Shown one piece after another: positions 37,586-50,272 of a stretch of 64,000 bases of DNA. The notes beneath the pieces are model-generated. The model was not told the origin of the DNA and made no database searches. It saw nothing but the letters and a program-made list of their open reading frames with translations. The position numbers and the translations under genes are program-made. Every line of letters begins with the position of its first letter. Within the stretch, counting starts at the first letter, position 1. The stretch comes from Henricia sp. BOLD:AAB3569 (taxonomy: Eukaryota > Echinodermata > Asteroidea > Spinulosida > Echinasteridae), in assembly GCA_037783545.1 (NCBI GenBank), contig JBBELK010000213.1, positions 1,612,001 through 1,676,000 on the forward strand. Reading direction: 5' to 3'.

Positions 37586-39210
37586 GTCTACGACCATACC
37601 ACATTGAATACACCGGTTCCCGTCTGATCACCGCAGTTAAGCAACGTTGGGCTCGGTCAGTACTTCGGTGGGAGACCACCTGGGAATACCGAGTGTCGTA
37701 GGCACTTTTGTTTTGTCGAGTAAAATATTGTTCTTCAGTAAACGTTTAAAATTACGCAAACCTGTTAAGCATTCGTCTACGACCATACCACATTGAATAC
37801 ACCGGTTCCCGTCTGATCACCGCAGTTAAGCAACGTTGGGCTCGGTCAGTACTTCGCTGGGAGACCACCTGGGAATACCGAGTGTCGTAGCCACTTTTGT
37901 TTTGTCGAGTAAAATATTGTTCTTCAGTAAACGTTTAAAATTACGCAAACCTGTTAAGCATTCGTCTACGACCATACCACATTGAATACACCGGTTCCCG
38001 TCTGATCACCGCAGTTAAGCAACGTTGGGCTCGGTCAGTACTTCGGTGGGAGACCACCTGGGAATACCGAGTGTCGTAGGCACTTTTGTTTTGTCGAGTA
38101 AAATATTGTTCTTCAGTAAACGTTTAAAATTACGCAAACCTGTTAAGCATTCGTCTACGACCATACCACATTGAATACACTGGTTCCCGTCTGATCACCG
38201 CAGTTAAGCAACGTTGGGCTCGGTCAGTACTTCGGTGGGAGACCACCTGGGAATACCTAGTGTCGTAGGCACTTTTGTTTTGTCGAGTAAAATATTGTTC
38301 TTCAGTAAACGTTTCCAATTACGCAAACCTGTTAAGCATTCGTCTACGACCATACCACATTGAATACACTGGTTCCCGTCTGATCACCGCAGTTAAGCAA
38401 CGTTGGGCTCGGTCAGTACTTCGGTGGGAGACCACCTGGGAATACCGAGTGTCGTAGGCACTTTTGTTTTTAGTAAAATATTGTTCTTCAGTAAACGTTT
38501 AAAATTACGCAAACCTGTTAAGCATTCGTCTACGACCATACCACATTGAATACACCGGTTCCCGTCTGATCACCGCAGTTAAGCAACGTTGGGCTCGGTC
38601 AGTACTTCGGTGGGAGACCACCTGGGAATACCGAGTGTCGTAGGCACTTTTGTTTTGTCGAGTAAAATATTGTTCTTCAGTAAACGTTTAACATTACGCA
38701 AACCTGTTAAGCATTCGTCTACGACCATACCACATTGAATACACCGGTTCCCGTCTGATCACCGCAGTTAAGCAACGTTGGGCTCGGTCAGTACTTCGGT
38801 GGGAGACCACCTGGGAATACCGAGTGTCGTAGGCACTTTTGTTTTTAGTAAAATATTGTTCTTCAGTAAACGTTTAAAATTACGCAAACCTGTTAAGCAT
38901 TCGTCTACGACCATACCACATTGAATACACCGGTTCCCGTCTGATCACCGCAGTTAAGCAACGTTGGGCTCGGTCAGTACTTCGGTGGGAGACCACCTGG
39001 GAATACCGAGTGTCGTAGGCACTTTTGTTTTGTCGAGTAAAATATTGTTCTTCAGTAAACGTTTAAAATTACGCAAACCTGTTAAGCATTCATCTACGAC
39101 CATACCACATTGAATACACCGGTTCCCGTCTGATCACCGCAGTTAAGCAACGTTGGGCTCGGTCAGTACTTCGGTGGGAAACCACCTGGGAATACCGAGT
39201 GTCGTAGGCA
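37586..39210 (+). rRNA. 5S gene block 7 (9 copies)
   Basis: Genes start at 37586, 37775, 37964, 38153, 38342, 38528, 38717, 38903 and 39092. Gene 37775 has CTTCGCTGGG and GTAGCCAC like 21389 and 31568. Genes 38153 and 38342 share ACACTGGTTCC, as does 36839. Gene 39092 begins with A instead of G (CATCTACGACC), so the terminal pair of helix I is lost, and it carries GTGGGAAACCACC. Confidence 0.96.
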
Positions 39211-39468
39211 CTTTTGTTTTGTCGAGTAAAATATTGTTCTTCAGTAAACGTTTAAATTACGCAAACCTGTTAAGCATTCGTCTACGACCATACCACATTG
39301 AATACACCGGTTCCCGTCTGATCACCCCAGTTAAGCAACGTTGGGCTCGGTCAGTACTTCGGTGGGAGACCACCTGGGAATACCTAGTGTCGTATGCACT
39401 TTTGTTTTGTCGAGTAAAATATTGTTCTTCAGTAAACGTTTCCAATTACGCAAACCTGTTAAGCATTC

Positions 39469-39586
39469 GTCTACGACCTACCACATTGAATACACCGGTT
39501 CCAGTCTGATCACCGCAGTTAAGCAACGTTGGGCTCGGTCAGTACTTCGGTGGGAGACCACCTGGAAATACCGAGTGTCGTAGGCA
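39469..39586 (+). rRNA. Divergent 5S subtype, first copy (loop A deletion)
   Basis: The start reads GTCTACGACCTACCAC: one A of the conserved loop A is missing (near nt 11). C36A (GGTTCCAGTCTG) and G99A (CTGGAAATACC) are linked to it. The same triplet of changes is in 41347, 42285, 42848, 44726 and 45664; 42285 and 45664 also have C91A, which breaks the pair closing the GAGA loop. Each follows a gene with G106T and GTATGCAC and a TTTCC spacer. The internal promoter is nearly intact, so transcription is possible, but ribosome use is doubtful. Confidence 0.85.
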
Positions 39587-40781
39587 CTTTTGTTTTGTCG
39601 AGTAAAATATTGTTCTTCAGTAAACGTTTAAAATTACGCAAACCTGTTAAGCATTCGTCTACGACCATACCACATTGAATACACCGGTTCCCGTCTGATC
39701 AACGCAGTTAAGCAACGTTGGGCTCGGTCAGTACTTCGGTGGGAGACCACCTGGGAATACCGAGTGTCGTAGGCACTTTTGTTTTGTCGAGTAAAATATT
39801 GTTCTTCAGTAAACGTTTAACATTACGCAAACCTGTTAAGCATTCGTCTACGACCATACCACATTGAATACACCGGTTCCCGTCTGATCACCGCAGTTAA
39901 GCAACGTTGGGCTCGGTCAGTACTTCGGTGGGAGACCATCTGGGAATACCGAGTGTCGTAGGCACTTTTGTTTTTAGTAAAATATTGTTCTTCAGTAAAC
40001 GTTTAAAATTACGCAAACCTGTTAAGCATTCGTCTACGACCATACCACATTGAATACACCGGTTCCCGTCTGATCACCGCAGTTAAGCAACGTTGGGCTC
40101 GGTCAGTACTTCGGTGGGAGACCACCTGGGAATACCGAGTGTCGTAGGCACTTTTGTTTTGTCGAGTAAAATATTGTTCTTCAGTAAACGTTTAAAATTA
40201 CGCAAACCTGTTAAGCATTCGTCTACGACCATACCACATTGAATACACCGGTTCCCGTCTGATCACCGCAGTTAAGCAACGTTGGGCTCGGTCAGTACTT
40301 CGGTGGGAGACCACCTGGGAATACCGAGTGTCGTAGGCACTTTTGTTTTTAGTAAAATATTGTTCTTCAGTAAACGTTTAAAATTACGCAAACCTGTTAA
40401 GCATTCGTCTACGACCATACCACATTGAATACACCGGTTCCCGTCTGATCACCGCAGTTAAGCAACGTTGGGCTCGGTCAGTACTTCGGTGGGAGACCAC
40501 CTGGGAATACCGAGTGTCGTAGGCACTTTTGTTTTTAGTAAAATATTGTTCTTCAGTAAACGTTTAAAATTACGCAAACCTGTTAAGCATTCGTCTACGA
40601 CCATACCACATTGAATACACCGGTTCCCGTCTGATCACCGCAGTTAAGCAACGTTGGGCTCGGTCAGTACTTCGGTGGGAGACCACCTGGGAATACCGAG
40701 TATCGTAGGCACTTTTGTTTTGTCGAGTAAAATATTGTTCTTCAGTAAACGTTTAAAATTACGCAAACCTGTCAAGCATTC

Positions 40782-40902
40782 ATCTACGACCATACCACAT
40801 TGAATACACCGGTTCCCGTCTGATCACCGCAGTTAAGCAACGTTGGGCTCGGTCAGTACTTCGGTGGGAGACCACCTGGGAATACCGAGTGTCGTATAGG
40901 CA
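40782..40902 (+). rRNA. 5S copy with TA insertion in helix I (121 nt)
   Basis: The 3' end reads GTCGTATAGGCA, with two extra bases in the strand that pairs with nt 1-9, and the first base is A. Helix I would be interrupted and its end pair lost. The upstream octamer is also changed to GTCAAGCA. An identical copy lies at 44161-44281. Both are likely defective. Confidence 0.8.
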
Positions 40903-43900
40903 CTTTTGTTTTTAGTAAAATATTGTTCTTCAGTAAACGTTTAAAATTACGCAAACCTGTTAAGCATTCGTCTACGACCATACCACATTGAATACACCGG
41001 TTCCCGTCTGATCACCGCAGTTAAGCAACGTTGGGCTCAGTCAGTACTTCGGTGGGAAACCACCTGGGAATACCGAGTGTCGTAGGCACTTTTGTTTTGT
41101 CGAGTAAAATATTGTTCTTCAGTAAACGTTTAAAATTACGCAAACCTGTTAAGCATTCGTCTACGACCATACCACATTGAATACACCGGTTCCCGTCTGA
41201 TCACCGCAGTTAAGCAACGTTGGGCTCGGTCAGTACTTCGGTGGGAGACCACCTGGGAATACCTAGTGTCGTATGCACTTTTGTTTTGTCGAGTAAATAT
41301 TGTTCTTCAGTAAACGTTTCCAATTACGCAAACCTGTTAAGCATTCGTCTACGACCTACCACATTGAATACACCGGTTCCAGTCTGATCACCGCAGTTAA
41401 GCAACGTTGGGCTCGGTCAGTACTTCGGTGGGAGACCACCTGGAAATACCGAGTGTCGTAGGCACTTTTGTTTTGTCGAGTAAAATATTGTTCTTCAGTA
41501 AACGTTTAAAATTACGCAAACCTGTTAAGCATTCGTCTACGACCATACCACATTGAATACACCGGTTCCCGTCTGATCACCGCAGTTAAGCAACGTTGGG
41601 CTCGGTCAGTACTTCGGTGGGAGACCACCTGGGAATACCGAGTGTCGTAGGCACTTTTGTTTTTAGTAAAATATTGTTCTTCAGTAAACGTTTAAAATTA
41701 CGCAAACCTGTTAAGCATTCGTCTACGACCATACCACATTGAATACACCGGTTCCCGTCTGATCACCGCAGTTAAGCAACGTTGGGCTCGGTCAGTACTT
41801 CGGTGGGAGACCACCTGGGAATACCGAGTGTCGTAGGCACTTTTGTTTTTAGTAAAATATTGTTCTTCAGTAAACGTTTAAAATTACGCAAACCTGTTAA
41901 GCATTCGTCTACGACCATACAACATTGAATACACCGGTTCCCGTCTGATCACCGCAGTTAAGCAACGTTGGGCTCGGTCAGTACTTCGGTGGGAGACCAC
42001 CTGGGAATACCGAGTGTCGTAGGCACTTTTGTTTTGTCGAGTAAAATATTGTTCTTCAGTAAACGTTTAAAATTACGCAAACCTGTTAAGCATTCATCTA
42101 CGACCATACCACATTGAATACACCGGTTCCCGTCTGATCACCGCAGTTAAGCAACGTTGGGCTCGGTCAGTACTTCGGTGGGAGACCACCTGGGAATACC
42201 TAGTGTCGTATGCACTTTTGTTTTGTCGAGTAAAATATTGTTCTTCGGTAAACGTTTCCAATTACGCAAACCTGTTAAGCATTCGTCTACGACCTACCAC
42301 ATTGAATACACCGGTTCCAGTCTGATCACCGCAGTTAAGCAACGTTGGGCTCGGTCAGTACTTCGGTGGGAGAACACCTGGAAATACCGAGTGTCGTAGG
42401 CACTTTTGTTTTGTCGAGTAAAATATTGTTCTTCAGTAAACGTTTAAAATTACGCAAACCTGTTAAGCATTCGTCTACGACCATACCACATTGAATACAC
42501 CGGTTCCCGTCTGATCACCGCAGTTAAGCAACGTTGGGCTCGGTCAGTACTTCGGTGGGAGACCACCTGGGAATACCGAGTGTCGTAGGCACTTTTGTTT
42601 TTAGTAAAATATTGTTCTTCAGTAAACGTTTAAAATTACGCAAACCTGTTAAGCATTCGTCTACGACCATACCACATTGAATACACCGGTTCCCGTCTGA
42701 TCACCGCAGTTAAGCAACGTTGGGCTCGGTCAGTACTTCGGTGGGAGACCACCTGGGAATACCTAGTGTCGTATGCACTTTTGTTTTGTCGAGTAAAATA
42801 TTGTTCTTCAGTAAACGTTTCCAATTACGCAAACCTGTTAAGCATTCGTCTACGACCTACCACATTGAATACACCGGTTCCAGTCTGATCACCGCAGTTA
42901 AGCAACGTTGGGCTCGGTCAGTACTTCGGTGGGAGACCACCTGGAAATACCGAGTGTCGTAGGCACTTTTGTTTTGTCGAGTAAAATATTGTTCTTCAGT
43001 AAACGTTTAAAATTACGCAAACCTGTTAAGCATTCGTCTACGACCATACCACATTGAATACACCGGTTCCCGTCTGATCAACGCAGTTAAGCAACGTTGG
43101 GCTCGGTCAGTACTTCGGTGGGAGACCACCTGGGAATACCGAGTGTCGTAGGCACTTTTGTTTTGTCGAGTAAAATATTGTTCTTCAGTAAACGTTTAAC
43201 ATTACGCAAACCTGTTAAGCATTCGTCTACGACCATACCACATTGAATACACCGGTTCCCGTCTGATCACCGCAGTTAAGCAACGTTGGGCTCGGTCAGT
43301 ACTTCGGTGGGAGACCACCTGGGAATACCGAGTGTCGTAGGCACTTTTGTTTTTAGTAAAATATTGTTCTTCAGTAAACGTTTAAAATTACGCAAACCTG
43401 TTAAGCATTCGTCTACGACCATACCACATTGAATACACCGGTTCCCGTCTGATCACCGCAGTTAAGCAACGTTGGGCTCGGTCAGTACTTCGGTGGGAGA
43501 CCACCTGGGAATACCGAGTGTCGTAGGCACTTTTGTTTTGTCGAGTAAAATATTGTTCTTCAGTAAACGTTTAAAATTACGCAAACCTGTTAAGCATTCG
43601 TCTACGACCATACCACATTGAATACACCGGTTCCCGTCTGATCACCGCAGTTAAGCAACGTTGGGCTCGGTCAGTACTTCGGTGGGAGACCACCTGGGAA
43701 TACCGAGTGTCGTAGGCACTTTTGTTTTTAGTAAAATATTGTTCTTCAGTAAACGTTTAAAATTACGCAAACCTGTTAAGCATTCGTCTACGACCATACC
43801 ACATTGAATACACCGGTTCCCGTCTGATCACCGCAGTTAAGCAACGTTGGGCTCGGTCAGTACTTCGGTGGGAGACCACCTGGGAATACCGAGTGTCGTA

Positions 43901-46037
43901 GGCACTTTTGTTTTTAGTAAAATATTGTTCTTCAGTAAACGTTTAAAATTACGCAAACCTGTTAAGCATTCGTCTACGACCATACCACATTGAATACACC
44001 GGTTCCCGTCTGATCACCGCAGTTAAGCAACGTTGGGCTCGGTCAGTACTTCGGTGGGAGACCACCTGGGAATACCGAGTATCGTAGGCACTTTTGTTTT
44101 GTCGAGTAAAATATTGTTCTTCAGTAAACGTTTAAAATTACGCAAACCTGTCAAGCATTCATCTACGACCATACCACATTGAATACACCGGTTCCCGTCT
44201 GATCACCGCAGTTAAGCAACGTTGGGCTCGGTCAGTACTTCGGTGGGAGACCACCTGGGAATACCGAGTGTCGTATAGGCACTTTTGTTTTTAGTAAAAT
44301 ATTGTTCTTCAGTAAACGTTTAAAATTACGCAAACCTGTTAAGCATTCGTCTACGACCATACCACATTGAATACACCGGTTCCCGTCTGATCACCGCAGT
44401 TAAGCAACGTTGGGCTCGGTCAGTACTTCGGTGGGAAACCACCTGGGAATACCGAGTGTCGTAGGCACTTTTGTTTTGTCGAGTAAAATATTGTTCTTCA
44501 GTAAACGTTTAAAATTACGCAAACCTGTTAAGCATTCGTCTACGACCATACCACATTGAATACACCGGTTCCCGTCTGATCACCGCAGTTAAGCAACGTT
44601 GGGCTCGGTCAGTACTTCGGTGGGAGACCACCTGGGAATACCTAGTGTCGTATGCACTTTTGTTTTGTCGAGTAAATATTGTTCTTCAATAAACGTTTCC
44701 AATTACGCAAACCTGTTAAGCATTCGTCTACGACCTACCACATTGAATACACCGGTTCCAGTCTGATCACCGCAGTTAAGCAACGTTGGGCTCGGTCAGT
44801 ACTTCGGTGGGAGACCACCTGGAAATACCGAGTGTCGTAGGCACTTTTGTTTTGTCGAGTAAAATATTGTTCTTCAGTAAACGTTTAAAATTACGCAAAC
44901 CTGTTAAGCATTCGTCTACGACCATACCACATTGAATACACCGGTTCCCGTCTGATCACCGCAGTTAAGCAACGTTGGGCTCGGTCAGTACTTCGGTGGG
45001 AGACCACCTGGGAATACCGAGTGTCGTAGGCACTTTTGTTTTTAGTAAAATATTGTTCTTCAGTAAACGTTTAAAATTACGCAAACCTGTTAAGCATTCG
45101 TCTACGACCATACCACATTGAATACACCGGTTCCCGTCTGATCACCGCAGTTAAGCAACGTTGGGCTCGGTCAGTACTTCGGTGGGAGACCACCTGGGAA
45201 TACCGAGTGTCGTAGGCACTTTTGTTTTTAGTAAAATATTGTTCTTCAGTAAACGTTTAAAATTACGCAAACCTGTTAAGCATTCGTCTACGACCATACA
45301 ACATTGAATACACCGGTTCCCGTCTGATCACCGCAGTTAAGCAACGTTGGGCTCGGTCAGTACTTCGGTGGGAGACCACCTGGGAATACCGAGTGTCGTA
45401 GGCACTTTTGTTTTGTCGAGTAAAATATTGTTCTTCAGTAAACGTTTAAAATTACGCAAACCTGTTAAGCATTCATCTACGACCATACCACATTGAATAC
45501 ACCGGTTCCCGTCTGATCACCGCAGTTAAGCAACGTTGGGCTCGGTCAGTACTTCGGTGGGAGACCACCTGGGAATACCTAGTGTCGTATGCACTTTTGT
45601 TTTGTCGAGTAAAATATTGTTCTTCGGTAAACGTTTCCAATTACGCAAACCTGTTAAGCATTCGTCTACGACCTACCACATTGAATACACCGGTTCCAGT
45701 CTGATCACCGCAGTTAAGCAACGTTGGGCTCGGTCAGTACTTCGGTGGGAGAACACCTGGAAATACCGAGTGTCGTAGGCACTTTTGTTTTGTCGAGTAA
45801 AATATTGTTCTTCAGTAAACGTTTAAAATTACGCAAACCTGTTAAGCATTCGTCTACGACCATACCACATTGAATACACCGGTTCCCGTCTGATCACCGC
45901 AGTTAAGCAACGTTGGGCTCGGTCAGTACTTCGGTGGGAGACCACCTGGGAATACCGAGTGTCGTAGGCACTTTTGTTTTTAGTAAAATATTGTTCTTCA
46001 GTAAACGTTTAAAATTACGCAAACCTGTTAAGCATTC

Positions 46038-47543
46038 GTCTACGACCATACCACATTGAATACACCGGTTCCCGTCTGATCACCGCAGTTAAGCAACGTT
46101 GGGCTCGGTCAGTACTTCGGTGGGAGACCACCTGGGAATACCTAGTGTCGTAGGTACTTTTGTTTTGTCGAGTAAAATATTGTTCTTCAGTAAACGTTTC
46201 CAATTACGCAAACCTGTTAAGCATTCGTCTACGACCATACCACATTGAATACACCGGTTCCCGTCTGATCACCGCAGTTAAGCAACGTTGGGCTCGGTCA
46301 GTACTTCGGTGGGAGACCACCTGGGAATACCGAGTGTCGTAGGCACTTTTGTTTTGTCGAGTAAAATATTGTTCTTCAGTAAACGTTTAAAATTACGCAA
46401 ACCTGTTAAGCATTCGTCTACGACCATACCACATTGAATACACCGGTTCCCGTCTGATCACCACAGTTAAGCAACGTTGGGCTCGGTCAGTACTTCGGTG
46501 GGAGACCACCTGGGAATACCGAGTGTCGTAGGCACTTTTGTTTTGTCGAGTAAAATATTGTTCTTCAATAAACGTTTAAAATTACGCAAACCTGTTAAGC
46601 ATTCGTCTACGACCATACCACATTGAATACACCGGTTCCCGTCTGATCACCGCAGTTAAGCAACGTTGGGCTCGGTCAGTACTTCGGTGGGAGACCACCT
46701 GGGAATACCGAGTGTCGTAGGCACTTTTGTTTTTAGTAAAATATTGTTCTTCAGTAAACGTTTAAAATTACGCAAACCTGTTAAGCATTCGTCTACGACC
46801 ATACCACATTGAATACACCGGTTCCCGTCTGATCACCGCAGTTAAGCAACGTTGGGCTCGGTCAGTACTTCGGTGGGAGACCACCTGGGAATACCTAGTG
46901 TCGTAGGTACTTTTGTTTTGTCGAGTAAAATATTGTTCTTCAGTAAACGTTTCCAATTACGCAAACCTGTTAAGCATTCGTCTACGACCATACCACATTG
47001 AATACACCGGTTCCCGTCTGATCACCGCAGTTAAGCAACGTTGGGCTCGGTCAGTACTTCGGTGGGAGACCACCTGGGAATACCGAGTGTCGTAGGCACT
47101 TTTGTTTTGTCGAGTAAAATATTGTTCTTCAGTAAACGTTTAAAATTACGCAAACCTGTTAAGCATTCGTCTACGACCATACCACATTGAATACACCGGT
47201 TCCCGTCTGATCACCACAGTTAAGCAACGTTGGGCTCGGTCAGTACTTCGGTGGGAGACCACCTGGGAATACCGAGTGTCGTAGGCACTTTTGTTTTGTC
47301 GAGTAAAATATTGTTCTTCAATAAACGTTTAAAATTACGCAAACCTGTTAAGCATTCGTCTACGACCATACCACATTGAATACACCGGTTCCCGTCTGAT
47401 CACCGCAGTTAAGCAACGTTGGGCTCGGTCAGTACTTCGGTGGGAGACCACCTGGGAATACCGAGTGTCGTAGGCACTTTTGTTTTTAGTAAAATATTGT
47501 TCTTCAGTAAACGTTTAAAATTACGCAAACCTGTTAAGCATTC
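46038..47543 (+). repeat. 4-unit (753-bp) tandem duplication
   Basis: Two adjacent copies, 46038-46790 and 46791-47543, share all four marks listed for the block and I saw no difference between them. Confidence 0.85.
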
Positions 47544-47662
47544 GTCTACGACCATACCACATTGAGTACACCGGTTCCCGTCTGATCACCGCAGTTAAGC
47601 AACGTTGGGCTCGGTCAGTACTTCGGTGGGAGACCACCTGGGAATACCGAGTGTCGTAGGCA
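46038..47662 (+). rRNA. 5S gene block 9 (9 copies), 4-unit repeat
   Basis: Genes start at 46038, 46227, 46416, 46605, 46791, 46980, 47169, 47358 and 47544. Genes 46038-46605 match 46791-47358 with a step of 753 bp (three long, one short unit). Shared marks are G106T followed by GTAGGTACTTTTG, CACCACAGTTAAG in the third unit and TTCAATAAACG before the fourth. Gene 47544 begins a different group, with ATTGAGTACACC. Confidence 0.96.
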
Positions 47663-47732
47663 CTTTTGTTTTGTCGAGTAAAATATTGTTCTTCAGTAAA
47701 CGTTTCCAATTACGCAAACCTGTTAAGCATTC

Positions 47733-47842
47733 GTCTACGACCATACCACATTGAATACACCGGTTCCCGTCAGATCACCGCAGTAGGGGCTCGGTCAGTA
47801 CTTCGGTGGGAGACCACCTGGGAATACCGAGTGTCGTAGGCA
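47733..47842 (+). pseudogene. 5S gene lacking 9 bp of the A box (copy 1)
   Basis: CGCAGT is followed by AGGGGCTCGG, where the normal gene has TTAAGC and the rest of the A box before GGGCTCGG. The net loss is 9 bp and T40A is present as well. The loss removes one strand of helix II and the core of the A box, so both transcription and folding should fail. Confidence 0.9.
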
Positions 47843-48854
47843 CTTTTGTTTTGTCGAGTAAAATATTGTTCTTCAGTAAACGTTTAAAATTACGCAAACC
47901 TGTTAAGCATTCGTATACGACCATACCACATTGAATACACCGGTTCCCATCTGATCACCGCAGTTAAGCAACGTTGGGCTCGGTCAGTACTTCGGTGGGA
48001 GACCACCTGGGAATACCGAGTGTCGTAGGCACTTTTGTTTTTAGTAAAATATTGTTCTTCAGTAAACGTTTAAAATTACGCAAACCTGTTAAGCATTCGT
48101 CTACGACCATACCACATTGAATACACCGGTTCCCGTCTGATCACCGCAGTTAAGCAACGTTGGGCTCGGTCAGTACTTCGGTGGGAGACCACCTGGGAAT
48201 ACCGAGTGTCGTAGGCACTTTTGTTTTGTCGAGTAAAATATTGTTCTTCAGTAAACGTTTAAAATTACGCAAACCTGTTAAGCATTCGTCTACGACCATA
48301 CCACATTGAATACACCGGTTCCCGTCTGATCACCGCAGTTAAGCAACGTTGGGCTCGGTCAGTACTTCGGTGGGAGACCACCTGGGAATACCGAGTGTCG
48401 TAGGCACTTTTGTTTTGTCGAGTAAAATATTGTTCTTCAGTAAACGTTTAAAATTACGCAAACCTGTTAAGCATTCGTCTATGACCATACCACATTGAAT
48501 ACACCGGTTCCCGTCTGATCACCGCAGTTAAGCAACGTTGGGCTCGGTCAGTACTTCGGTGGGAGACCACCTGGGAATACCGAGTGTCGTAGGCACTTTT
48601 GTTTTGTCGAGTAAAATATTGTTCTTCAGTAAACGTTTAAAATTACGCAAACCTGTTAAGCATTCGTCTACGACCATACCACATTGAATACACCGGTTCC
48701 CGTCTGATCACCGCAGTTAAGCAACGTTGGGCTCGGTCAGTACTTCGGTGGGAGACCACCTGGGAATACCTAGTGTCGTAGGCACTTTTGTTTTGTCGAG
48801 TAAAATATTGTTCTTCAGTAAACGTTTCCAATTACGCAAACCTGTTAAGCATTC

Positions 48855-48964
48855 GTCTACGACCATACCACATTGAATACACCGGTTCCCGTCAGATCAC
48901 CGCAGTAGGGGCTCGGTCAGTACTTCGGTGGGAGACCACCTGGGAATACCGAGTGTCGTAGGCA
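48855..48964 (+). pseudogene. 5S gene lacking 9 bp of the A box (copy 2)
   Basis: Same deletion and T40A as at 47733, in the same setting: behind a G106T gene and a TTTCC spacer, ahead of a GTATACGACC gene. It is therefore a copy made by block duplication, not a new event. Confidence 0.9.
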
Positions 48965-50162
48965 CTTTTGTTTTGTCGAGTAAAATATTGTTCTTCAGTA
49001 AACGTTTAAAATTACGCAAACCTGTTAAGCATTCGTATACGACCATACCACATTGAATACACCGGTTCCCATCTGATCACCGCAGTTAAGCAACGTTGGG
49101 CTCGGTCAGTACTTCGGTGGGAGACCACCTGGGAATACCGAGTGTCGTAGGCACTTTTGTTTTTAGTAAAATATTGTTCTTCAGTAAACGTTTAAAATTA
49201 CGCAAACCTGTTAAGCATTCGTCTACGACCATACCACATTGAATACACCGGTTCCCGTCTGATCACCGCAGTTAAGCAACGTTGGGCTCGGTCAGTACTT
49301 CGGTGGGAGACCACCTGGGAATACCGAGTGTCGTAGGCACTTTTGTTTTGTCGAGTAAAATATTGTTCTTCAGTAAACGTTTAAAATTACGCAAACCTGT
49401 TAAGCATTCGTCTACGACCATACCACATTGAATACACCGGTTCCCGTCTGATCACCGCAGTTAAGCAACGTTGGGCTCGGTCAGTACTTCGGTGGGAGAC
49501 CACCTGGGAATACCGAGTGTCGTAGGCACTTTTGTTTTGTCGAGTAAAATATTGTTCTTCAGTAAACGTTTAAAATTACGCAAACCTGTTAAGCATTCGT
49601 CTATGACCATACCACATTGAATACACCGGTTCCCGTCTGATCACCGCAGTTAAGCAACGTTGGGCTCGGTCAGTACTTCGGTGGGAGACCACCTGGGAAT
49701 ACCGAGTGTCGTAGGCACTTTTGTTTTTAGTAAAATATTGTTCTTCAGTAAACGTTTAAAATTACGCAAACCTGTTAAGCATTCGTCTACGACCATACCA
49801 CATTGAGTACACCGGTTCCCGTCTGATCACCGCAGTTAAGCAACGTTGGGCTCGGTCAGTACTTCGGTGGGAGACCACCTAGGAATACCGAGTGTCGTAG
49901 GCACTTTTGTTTTGTCGAGTAAAATATTGTTCTTCAGTAAACGTTTAAAATTACGCAAACCTGTTAAGCATTCGTCTACGACCATACCACATTGAATACA
50001 CCAGTTCCCGTCTGATCACCGCAGTTAAGCAACGTTGGGCTCGGTCAGTACTTCGGTGGGAGACCACCTGGGAATACCTAGTGTCGTAGGCACTTTTGTT
50101 TTGTCGAGTAAAATATTGTTCTTCAGTAAACGTTTCCAATTACGCAAACCTGTTAAGCATTC

Positions 50163-50272
50163 GTCTACGACCATACCACATTGAATACACCGGTTCCCGT
50201 CAGATCACCGCAGTAGGGGCTCGGTCAGTACTTCGGTGGGAGACCACCTGGGAATACCGAGTGTCGTAGGCA
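50163..50272 (+). pseudogene. 5S gene lacking 9 bp of the A box (copy 3)
   Basis: Third copy of the same lesion, 1308 bp after the second. Genes 51849 and 53059 at the matching place in later repeats have T40A but a full A box. Confidence 0.9.

Larger units (their letters stand above)
39280..45970 (+). rRNA. 5S gene block 8 (36 copies), in the 18-unit repeat
   Basis: Genes start at 39280, 39469, 39657, 39846, 40032, 40221, 40407, 40593, 40782, 40970, 41159, 41347, 41535, 41721, 41907, 42096, 42285, 42473, 42659, 42848, 43036, 43225, 43411, 43600, 43786, 43972, 44161, 44349, 44538, 44726, 44914, 45100, 45286, 45475, 45664, 45852 plus shared edges. Six genes (39469, 41347, 42285, 42848, 44726, 45664) are 118 nt with a lost A in loop A. 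Genes 40782, 42096, 44161 and 45475 start with A. Genes 40782 and 44161 are 121 nt because of an added TA in the 3' strand of helix I. Confidence 0.96.
39280..46150 (+). repeat. 18-unit higher-order repeat, 3379 bp, two copies
   Basis: Genes 39280-42473 match 42659-45852 one for one with a constant step of 3379 bp, including all rare indels: 1-base gene deletions, the GTATAGGC insertion and a lost spacer A (GAGTAAATATT) before 41347 and 44726. Differences I noticed are few, for example GACCATCTGG near 39935, GGGCTCAGTCAG near 41033, CACCCCAG near 39325 and TTCAATAAACG near 44686. The match ends near 46.15 kb, where GTAGGTAC replaces GTATGCAC. Confidence 0.92.

Noticed and set aside
37343-37597. 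An 84-codon - strand open frame over the insertion and the next 5S unit
   Set aside because: It crosses the element boundary into 5S sequence, has no recognisable motif, and the element part is made of short repeated words.
39153-39509. A 118-codon + strand open frame, the longest in the window, and 80-codon relatives near 42157, 42720 and 45536
   Set aside because: These arise from 1-base deletions in the divergent 5S genes and spacers that shift the repeat frame. They consist wholly of 5S and spacer sequence.
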